From Candidatus Amesbacteria bacterium RIFOXYB1_FULL_44_23 (GTDB taxonomy: Bacteria > Patescibacteriota > Microgenomatia > CAZETR01 > Amesbacteraceae), in the NCBI GenBank assembly GCA_001773775.1, contig MEXR01000035.1, forward strand, positions 1-36,891: a DNA stretch of 36,891 nt, written 5' to 3'. A program made the translations under genes and the position numbers. The notes under the pieces were generated by a model. It searched no databases, was not told the DNA's origin, and saw nothing but the letters and a program-made list of their open reading frames with translations. This document shows, one piece after another, positions 27,998 to 34,814 of this stretch. Numbering within the stretch: the first letter of the stretch is position 1; each line of letters begins with the position of its first letter.

Positions 27998-28226
27998 ATG
28001 CTTTGACTACTCCTTTAACTTTCCAGGCTTTGGTTTTGCTAATTGGTCGACAAGCCACCAGTTCTACCACATCTCCCACCTTAACTCCCAGCTCATCGTG
28101 GGCGTGATATTTTGTGTTTTTTCTGGTTCGTTTGTGATAGGTTGGATGGGCTACCAGCCGCGTCTCCTCAACCACAACGGTTTTTAGCATTTTATTTGAT
28201 ATGACTGTTCCGGTAACTGTTTTCAT
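27984..28226 (-). CDS. rpsQ: 30S ribosomal protein S17 (uS17)
   Basis: [41 protein letters not shown]. Confidence 0.95.
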   Translation of the reverse strand: MKTVTGTVISNKMLKTVVVEETRLVAHPTYHKRTRKNTKYHAHDELGVKVGDVVELVACRPISKTKAWKVKGVVKAYGAT

Positions 28227-28236
28227 AAATATAGGT

Positions 28237-28476
28237 CTAAGATTTTACACTATTTAGCTTCATTTTGATATGTAAAATAGTTTTTACTCTGGCTAGTTCC
28301 TTTCGCAAATTGAACACTTCTCGGATATTTTTTAACCTTCCCACTTTTTGTTCTAATTTTTTCTTAGAAATTTCAGCGTATAGTTGCTTTGATTTTGAAA
28401 TCAATTCAGTAACTGTCATGTCTGCCAGTGATATTTTAACTTCAGTTTTTTTTGATTTTTTTTCTGTTTGTTTCAT
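28237..28476 (-). CDS. rpmC: 50S ribosomal protein L29 (uL29)
   Basis: Short helical protein with LRKELARVKTILH motif, between rplP and rpsQ. Confidence 0.88.
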   Translation of the reverse strand: MKQTEKKSKKTEVKISLADMTVTELISKSKQLYAEISKKKLEQKVGRLKNIREVFNLRKELARVKTILHIKMKLNSVKS

Positions 28477-28478
28477 AT

Positions 28479-28883
28479 TTATTTCTCTACCAACTTAACC
28501 CCGAATGGTATTTTTGCGGAAGCATTTCTGAAGGCTTCTCTGGCTACATCAATAGTCACTCCGGCAATTTCAAACAATATTCGTCCAGGTTTAATTACAG
28601 CCACATATTGATGGATATCTCCCTTTCCGGAGCCCATTCTTACCCCCAACGCCTTTTTTGTGGTGGGTTTATCCGGAAAAACTCTAATCCAAATCTTTCC
28701 GCCCCTTTTAGTGTATTTGACTATCGCTTTTCTAGAAGCTTCAATTTGTCGTGATGTCAGCCACCCTCTTCCTACGGCCTTCAGCCCATATTCTCCAAAG
28801 GCCACTTCTGCTCCCCGGGTGGCATTCCCCGACATCTTTCCTCGAAACTGTTTACGATATTTTTGTCTTTTTGGTTGCAACAT
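28479..28883 (-). CDS. rplP: 50S ribosomal protein L16 (uL16)
   Basis: [24 protein letters not shown]...[25 protein letters not shown]. Confidence 0.97.
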   Translation of the reverse strand: MLQPKRQKYRKQFRGKMSGNATRGAEVAFGEYGLKAVGRGWLTSRQIEASRKAIVKYTKRGGKIWIRVFPDKPTTKKALGVRMGSGKGDIHQYVAVIKPGRILFEIAGVTIDVAREAFRNASAKIPFGVKLVEK

Positions 28884-28884
28884 A

Positions 28885-29547
28885 TTAGTTCCCCTTTTCT
28901 CCCCTACAAATCCACACTTTAACTCCGATATATCCGGATCTGGTCAACGATGGAACACTGGCATAATCCACGTCAGCTCTTAAAGTCTGCAATGGTACAG
29001 AACCCATTTGATACAATTCTTTTCTGGAAATTTCTGCCCCCCCGACTCTTCCGGCCAGTAGTATTTTTATTCCCAAGGCTCTGGCTTGAATTGTTCTTTC
29101 CATCGCCTTCTTGACTACCCGTCTGGCTGGCAATCTCTTTGCTAATTGATCTGCAATTTTTCCAGCTACCAAATACGCATTTAAGTCCGGTTCCTTTATT
29201 TCTTCGACCTGTAGGTCAATTTTAGGAGTATTCTTTTGATTCAAGGGGAAACCAAGAATTTCATAAATGAATTTTTTCAATTCCTCCAGTCCTGAGCCGC
29301 CCCTTCCGATCACCACTCCGGGTCTGGTCACAAAAATAATAACCCGCAGACTTTTTAAAGATCTTTCAATTTCCACTCTGGCTACCGATGCAATCGCTAA
29401 TTTTTGCATTAATGCATCTCTTAATCGGACATCCGACATTAAATAATCCCTGTATCTTTTAGGGTTTGTAGTAAACCATCTCGACTTCCACAAAGCCGCT
29501 GGCTCAAGCGGTAATCGATATGCAACTGGATTAACTTTCTGTCCCAT
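28885..29547 (-). CDS. rpsC: 30S ribosomal protein S3 (uS3)
   Basis: [13 protein letters not shown]...[24 protein letters not shown] (KH domain). Confidence 0.97.
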   Translation of the reverse strand: MGQKVNPVAYRLPLEPAALWKSRWFTTNPKRYRDYLMSDVRLRDALMQKLAIASVARVEIERSLKSLRVIIFVTRPGVVIGRGGSGLEELKKFIYEILGFPLNQKNTPKIDLQVEEIKEPDLNAYLVAGKIADQLAKRLPARRVVKKAMERTIQARALGIKILLAGRVGGAEISRKELYQMGSVPLQTLRADVDYASVPSLTRSGYIGVKVWICRGEKGN

Positions 29548-29548
29548 T

Positions 29549-29929
29549 TTATTTCTCCTTACTGACTAGTTTTAAAGTAATATGCGCCATTCTTCTTCTT
29601 TTGATACCTCTGTCAAACCTGGCCCCGTGTGATTTATCCATTCTCTTGGGTCCTCGGGGTCCTTCTTCAACCATTAAAGAAACCACTTTCAAACCGGCCG
29701 GGGATAACTGGAAATTGTTTTTCGCATTCGCCACTGCCTGTTTAAATACCAAAAGGAGGGGAGTAGCAGCCCTTTTTGATGTAACCGACAAATAATCAAT
29801 TACTTTAACAGGATCCATACCCCTAACTGCATTTGCCACCAAGCGCAATTTTCTTGGGCTGCACCTGACAAAGCTAGCCTTGGCGACCACAGTTTTTAAT
29901 TCTTCAATGTTCGATTTTGTGTTTTTCAT
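29549..29929 (-). CDS. rplV: 50S ribosomal protein L22 (uL22)
   Basis: RCSPRKLRLVANAVRGMDPVKVIDYL...GPRGPKRMDKSHGARFDRGIKRRRMAHITL. Confidence 0.96.
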   Translation of the reverse strand: MKNTKSNIEELKTVVAKASFVRCSPRKLRLVANAVRGMDPVKVIDYLSVTSKRAATPLLLVFKQAVANAKNNFQLSPAGLKVVSLMVEEGPRGPKRMDKSHGARFDRGIKRRRMAHITLKLVSKEK

Positions 29930-29933
29930 ATTT

Positions 29934-30218
29934 TTAAGTCTTGTCCATGGTGCGCTTAACTATTGCTCCATGACTTCTGAAAGTTCTGGTGGGAGCAAAT
30001 TCTCCCAATCTATGGCCCACCATTGATTCACTTACAAATACATCTACAAACTTATTGCCCACGTGCACAGCGAAAGTTGTTCCGACAAAGTCGGGGGATA
30101 TTTGACATTGTCTGGACCAGGTTTTAATAGCTTCCTTCTTACCCAATGACTTCATTTTAGCCACCTTAGATAGGAGCCTTTCATCGACATAGGGACCCTT
30201 TCGACTTGATCTGGCCAT
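29934..30218 (-). CDS. rpsS: 30S ribosomal protein S19 (uS19)
   Basis: [17 protein letters not shown]...[23 protein letters not shown]...[19 protein letters not shown]. Confidence 0.97.
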   Translation of the reverse strand: MARSSRKGPYVDERLLSKVAKMKSLGKKEAIKTWSRQCQISPDFVGTTFAVHVGNKFVDVFVSESMVGHRLGEFAPTRTFRSHGAIVKRTMDKT

Positions 30219-31045
30219 TAACTTTTCCTCCTTTGAGCAATTAACATATTTGAATATTTAGTTTTATTTCGGGTTCTTTTACCTCTAGCGGGCTTACCCC
30301 AAGGCGTCTTAGGATGCATACCTTCACCACTACGTCCTTCTCCACCTCCGTGGGGATGGCTGCGGGGATTTTGTGCAGTCCCTCTCACCGTTGGTCTGAT
30401 ACCCATATGTCTTTTGCGACCGGCCTTGCCAAAAACAATGTTCTTCCAGTCGACATTTCCCAGTTGTCCCACTGTCGCTCGACACGCAGGATCAAACCTT
30501 CGGATTTCACCTGAGGGCAATTTTACCAAAGCAAAGACATCTTCGAAACCCATAACAATGGCCATAGCACCGGCACTTCTTACCATTTGCGCTCCCTTTC
30601 CAGGGAAAATCTCCAAATTGTGAACCGGAGTTCCCACTGGGATTGCAGACAGCGGCAAGCAATTACCGGGTGTTACTGGGGCTGCTTCTCCACTCATGAT
30701 CGTTTGGCCAACCGTCATACCTTCGGTCGCTAAGATGTATCTTTTTTCTCCGTCCGCATACTGCAAAAGTGCAATATTTGACGTTCTGTTTGGGTCATAC
30801 TCAATTGCGTCAACTTTGGCAATCACCCCGTCTTTATTTCTGTTCCAATCAATACTTCTTAAAAATCTCTTTTCTCTGGCTCCCTGATGTCTGGTGGTAA
30901 CTTTTCCTTCAGCGTTTCTCCCTGAATTCTTTGGCAAAATATAAGACAGAGATTTTTCCGGGCGCTTTTTTGACAACCAGGCACTGTCCACTCTGGAAGC
31001 AAACCGAAGCCCGGCTGTAATTGGTCTGTATTTTTTAATAGCCAT
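30218..31045 (-). CDS. rplB: 50S ribosomal protein L2 (uL2)
   Basis: [20 protein letters not shown]...[30 protein letters not shown]. Confidence 0.97.
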   Translation of the reverse strand: MAIKKYRPITAGLRFASRVDSAWLSKKRPEKSLSYILPKNSGRNAEGKVTTRHQGAREKRFLRSIDWNRNKDGVIAKVDAIEYDPNRTSNIALLQYADGEKRYILATEGMTVGQTIMSGEAAPVTPGNCLPLSAIPVGTPVHNLEIFPGKGAQMVRSAGAMAIVMGFEDVFALVKLPSGEIRRFDPACRATVGQLGNVDWKNIVFGKAGRKRHMGIRPTVRGTAQNPRSHPHGGGEGRSGEGMHPKTPWGKPARGKRTRNKTKYSNMLIAQRRKS

Positions 31046-31047
31046 AT

Positions 31048-31338
31048 TTATTTTTCTGACTTCCCAACCTCAAATAAATCAATTGTTTTATCTCCGGCAA
31101 CTGTGACAATGGCTTTCTTCCAGTCAGATTTTTGTGAAATAAGCCACTTTTTACCAGTCCGGTATGTTTTTCCGGGTACGACGATAGTCTGAACTGATAC
31201 AACTTTTACATCAAAAGCCTTCTCCACCGCTTTTTTAACTTGAGTTTTGTTGGCGCTTACTTCTACCTGGAAAGTGTACTTTTTCTTTCCGGCCTCGGAC
31301 ACCGACTTTTCACTGATAATTGGTCTGATTAATATCAT
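31048..31338 (-). CDS. rplW: 50S ribosomal protein L23 (uL23)
   Basis: MILIRPIISEKSVSEAGKKKYTFQVEVSANKTQVKKAVEKAFDVKVV. Confidence 0.95.
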   Translation of the reverse strand: MILIRPIISEKSVSEAGKKKYTFQVEVSANKTQVKKAVEKAFDVKVVSVQTIVVPGKTYRTGKKWLISQKSDWKKAIVTVAGDKTIDLFEVGKSEK

Positions 31339-31342
31339 ATTT

Positions 31343-31972
31343 TTAAGCCTTAAAAATTTCAGTAATTTTTTTGAGTCCGTTTTCAGTCAACAAAATCTGA
31401 TTACTATTGAGAATATCGTAGGTGTTCAATTGCTCAGGACACATCACGATTACCAGGGAAATGTTTCGAAAAGTTCTAAATACTTCCGATTCCTCGCTCA
31501 CCGCAACAACCAGCAACTTACCTTTAGGCTCAATTATTTTCTCTAACAAGGCAGCCGCTGACTTGGTCTTGTTTAATCCGATTTTGCCGGCCAGAATAAG
31601 AAGTTTACCTTCTTTAGTTTTTTCCGACAAAGCCCCCAACAATGTTTGTCTTACTTGGGCTTTGGACATCTTCAGCTTGTAGTTCTGTCCCCCTGTTGGT
31701 CCTAAAGCAATTCCTCCACCTACAAAAATAGGCGCAGCATAAGACCCATGCCTGGCTCTGCCGGTTCCTTTTTGTTTGTACATCTTTGCTGTGGTTTTTT
31801 TCACTTCGGCTCTGGTTTTAGTTTTAGCTGATGCCGCCCTCTGATTTGATAGGTACACTCTCACGGCCTGAGTTTGACCCTTTTTGTCGACTTTCGCTCC
31901 AAAAATGGCTTCTGGTAGTTTTGTCTTTTCTCCTTTTTCTCCTTTAGAGTTAATGGTTATTGCTGAAATCAT
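31343..31972 (-). CDS. rplD: 50S ribosomal protein L4 (uL4)
   Basis: TRAEVKKTTAKMYKQKGTGRARHGSYAAPIFVGGGIALGP. Confidence 0.96.
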   Translation of the reverse strand: MISAITINSKGEKGEKTKLPEAIFGAKVDKKGQTQAVRVYLSNQRAASAKTKTRAEVKKTTAKMYKQKGTGRARHGSYAAPIFVGGGIALGPTGGQNYKLKMSKAQVRQTLLGALSEKTKEGKLLILAGKIGLNKTKSAAALLEKIIEPKGKLLVVAVSEESEVFRTFRNISLVIVMCPEQLNTYDILNSNQILLTENGLKKITEIFKA

Positions 31973-31973
31973 T

Positions 31974-32546
31974 TTATTTATTTATGGTAATTAACCCAAA
32001 ACCTCTGACTTGACCAGGGACTCCGCCGCCTAACACTAAAGTTCTTGATTCCGGACTGACCTCCATAACTCTCAAACCCTTAATTGTTACCAATTCGCTA
32101 CCCATGTGCCCCGCCCTTCTTTTTCCCTTATACACTCTTCCGGGAGTCGTTGTAGATCCGCTGCTTCCCGGAGCGCGTTCACGGTCAGACTGACCATGCG
32201 TTCTAGGTCCTCCCTTAAAGTTCCACCTTTTAACTACTCCGGCAAAACCCTTACCTTTTGAAATTCCACTCACTGAAACAACATCACCAGGCTTGAGTAT
32301 GTCCTCAAATTTAATTTCAGTACCCGGCTCCAGCACTTCTTCCGTTCGTATTTCACGTACTACTTCCTTCTTGGACTTTGCATCACCGATCTTAATTCTA
32401 ATTGCAGCATATCCATGTTTTTCCTTAGTTCTCACGTCTTTTACCACCATCAACGGTATTAAAAGCACCGTTGATCCCACCCGGTCTCCCTTGTCGGTAT
32501 ATTTACCGGTCATCGATATTTTTTTAGCAAAAATAGTTGTTAACAT
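31974..32546 (-). CDS. rplC: 50S ribosomal protein L3 (uL3)
   Basis: Likely start MLTTIFAKKISMTGKYTDKG at 32546; GFAGVVKRWNFKGGPRTHGQSDRERAPGSSGSTTTPGRVYKGKRRAGHMGSE. Confidence 0.95.
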   Translation of the reverse strand: MLTTIFAKKISMTGKYTDKGDRVGSTVLLIPLMVVKDVRTKEKHGYAAIRIKIGDAKSKKEVVREIRTEEVLEPGTEIKFEDILKPGDVVSVSGISKGKGFAGVVKRWNFKGGPRTHGQSDRERAPGSSGSTTTPGRVYKGKRRAGHMGSELVTIKGLRVMEVSPESRTLVLGGGVPGQVRGFGLITINK

Positions 32547-32555
32547 ATTAGACAC

Positions 32556-32578
32556 AAAAAAAGTGCCAGACGGCACTT
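32556..32578 (-). terminator. Intrinsic terminator / attenuator-like hairpin between rpsJ and rplC
   Basis: Minus strand AAGTGCC-GTCT-GGCACTTTTTTT: 7-bp perfect stem plus U-tract, ending 9 nt before the rplC ATG. Confidence 0.75.
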
Positions 32579-32647
32579 AAAAAATGCAGCCTACTAAACC
32601 TTTATGAGCACTAATCTAGGCAATTTTGTCTGCTCACAAGCGAAGGA

Positions 32648-32653
32648 ATTGTA
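32648..32653 (-). promoter_or_regulatory. Extended -10 element (TGA-TACAAT) at the rpsJ stop, upstream of rplC
   Basis: TAGATA-N17-TACAAT on minus (32676-32671 and 32653-32648); TGA of the rpsJ stop gives the TGn extension. Confidence 0.4.
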
Positions 32654-32962
32654 TCACATTTTAACTTCAATATCTACCCCGGCGGGGAGATCCAGGTGTG
32701 ATAGCGCATCAATGGTTTTTCCGGTAGGATCGATAATATCTACTAATCTCTTATGTACCAGCATTTCAAAATGATCTCGGGCGTTCTTGTCTACGTGGGG
32801 GGATGTGGTAACGGCAATCAATTTTCTGTCTGTCGGCAAGGGGACTGGACCGACCACTTTGGCACCAGTCGAAAAGGCCGCCTCTAATATTTTGGCAGCC
32901 GCTTCGTCTAGCACGCGGTGGTCAAATGATTTTAGTTTTACTCTCAGTCTTCCCTTGGACAT
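32654..32962 (-). CDS. rpsJ: 30S ribosomal protein S10 (uS10)
   Basis: RVKLKSFDHRVLDEAAAKILEAAFSTGAKVVGPVPLPTDRKLIAVTTSPHVDKNARDHFEM. Confidence 0.97.
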   Translation of the reverse strand: MSKGRLRVKLKSFDHRVLDEAAAKILEAAFSTGAKVVGPVPLPTDRKLIAVTTSPHVDKNARDHFEMLVHKRLVDIIDPTGKTIDALSHLDLPAGVDIEVKM

Positions 32963-32973
32963 ATTAAAGTGCT

Positions 32974-32994
32974 AAAAAACCCATCGATGATGGG
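32974..32994 (-). terminator. Intrinsic terminator-like hairpin between tuf and rpsJ
   Basis: Minus strand CCCATC-ATC-GATGGGTTTTTT, ending 11 nt before the rpsJ ATG. Confidence 0.65.
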
Positions 32995-33024
32995 CAATTA
33001 ATAATAAGTAACAGGCACTAAGCA

Positions 33025-34203
33025 CTAGCTTATTACTTTAGTCACGACTCCTGCTCCTACGGTCTTACCACCCTCACGGATAGCAAATCGTAGACCTTCT
33101 TCCATGGCTACAGCAGCAATCAGCTTAATGGTCATCTTAGCGTCATCGCCAGGCATAACCATCTCTACTCCAGGAAGAAGAGTGACTTCACCAGTAACAT
33201 CAGTTGTTCTTATGTAGAACTGTGGCCTGTAACCGGAGAAGAACGCGGTATGTCGACCACCCTCTTCCTTCTTCAAAATGTAGACCTGTGCTTCAAACTC
33301 GGTATGAGGAGTAACTGATCCGGGCTTCGCAATGACCTGACCTCTTTCCACTTTTTCTTTGTCAATTCCTCTTAGCAGTAGTCCGACGTTGTCTCCTGCT
33401 TGACCTTCGTCCAATTGCTTCCTAAACATTTCAACTCCGGTTACGACCGTAGTTTGAGTTGGTTTAATACCCACGATTTCCACAGTCTCATTTACTTTAA
33501 CAATACCCCGGTCAATTCTCCCAGTAACGACAGTTCCTCTACCTTTAATCGAGAAAACGTCTTCAACCGGCATTAAAAATGGCTTATCCAATTGTCTGAC
33601 TGGATCCGGAACATATTCATCCACTTTCTTCATGAGTTCCAAAATCGCTTCCTCGGCCTTAGCATCACCCTCGGTAGCTTTCAAAGCTGACCCACGAATA
33701 ATCGGCACTTCATCTCCGGGGAATCCATATTTGGTCAGCAACTCGCGCACTTCCATCTCCACCAAGTCTAGAAGTTGAGGATCGTCCACCATGTCACACT
33801 TATTCATAAACACCACAATAGCCGGAACGTTAACTTGTTTGGCTAGCAAAATATGCTCCCTAGTTTGAGGCATGGGTCCATCTGGAGCAGATACTACCAA
33901 AATGGCTCCGTCCATCTGGGCTGCCCCGGTAATCATGTTTTTGATGTAATCAGCATGCCCTGGAGCGTCAATATGAGCATAGTGTCTCTTTTCGGTCTCG
34001 TACTCTTGGTGTGACAAATTAATAGTCACTCCACGAGCTCTCTCTTCTGGAGCGGAATCGATATCTTCGTATTTTTTAGCCACAGCCCAACCCTTTTTCG
34101 CTAGCACCATCGTGATAGCCGAAGTCAGAGTAGTCTTACCGTGGTCTACATGACCAATGGTACCGACATTGACGTGGGGTTTAGATCTAACAAATGTTGC
34201 CAT
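33025..34203 (-). CDS. tuf: Elongation factor Tu
   Basis: [30 protein letters not shown]...[27 protein letters not shown]. Start at 34203. Confidence 0.98.
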   Translation of the reverse strand: MATFVRSKPHVNVGTIGHVDHGKTTLTSAITMVLAKKGWAVAKKYEDIDSAPEERARGVTINLSHQEYETEKRHYAHIDAPGHADYIKNMITGAAQMDGAILVVSAPDGPMPQTREHILLAKQVNVPAIVVFMNKCDMVDDPQLLDLVEMEVRELLTKYGFPGDEVPIIRGSALKATEGDAKAEEAILELMKKVDEYVPDPVRQLDKPFLMPVEDVFSIKGRGTVVTGRIDRGIVKVNETVEIVGIKPTQTTVVTGVEMFRKQLDEGQAGDNVGLLLRGIDKEKVERGQVIAKPGSVTPHTEFEAQVYILKKEEGGRHTAFFSGYRPQFYIRTTDVTGEVTLLPGVEMVMPGDDAKMTIKLIAAVAMEEGLRFAIREGGKTVGAGVVTKVIS

Positions 34204-34213
34204 AGTCCGAAAG

Positions 34214-34219
34214 ATTGTA
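34214..34219 (-). promoter_or_regulatory. -10 element TACAAT for tuf, with TTGCAC 17 nt upstream
   Basis: TTGCAC-AAAAATTTATTTTTTAT-TACAAT-CTTTCGGACT-ATG on the minus strand. Confidence 0.45.
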
Positions 34220-34263
34220 ATAAAAAATAAATTTTTGTGCAAGGGGGAAAACTAGAATCGGCA

Positions 34264-34808
34264 TCAAATCAACTTAAGAAGTTCGGGGAATTTAGTATAT
34301 TTTGGAAACGTTGAAACACTAAAATGCTTTTGCCCCGGCATCATAATTGATTTTGCCTTTAATAAGTTTTGTAGCTTAACAGCGTGTTTTTTGGGCACAA
34401 ACGGATCATCATCAGAATAAATAATCGTAATTCTCCTGGAGCCCAGACGAACCTTCTCCCAATCAAAATTCCAAGTCGCAAACATTTTTTTAACTGGGTC
34501 ATAATTCAGGTCGTCCACAAACCCAGCTACTGAAATTAACCGCTCGACTGGTCCATGTAACACTTGTACCAACCCGAAAGCTGCCACGGCTCCTGACGAA
34601 TGACCAATTATGATCGTCTCTCCATCGAGGTTGAATGGGCAATTTTCAAAAATAAAATCATTGTATGTGTTTATGTCTGGCTCTTGTGCTCCCGGCAAAT
34701 CAGGTGCCCATACCCAAGATCCTTTTCTCTCAAGCTCCGTCTTTAACCAAGGAAACCACTCTCCACGACTATTTCCACCCGTTCCGTGCAAAATCAGAAC
34801 TTTTTCAT
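34264..34808 (-). CDS. Alpha/beta hydrolase, RBBP9/YdeN-like, with an apparent -1 frameshift near the start codon
   Basis: LHGTGGNSRGEWFPWLKTELERKGSWVWAPDLPG...IIIGHSSGAVAAF (GHSSG nucleophile elbow). ATG at 34808-34806 is out of frame by one nucleotide; the ORF track starts at TTG 34791. Confidence 0.75.
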
Positions 34809-34814
34809 GAGAAT

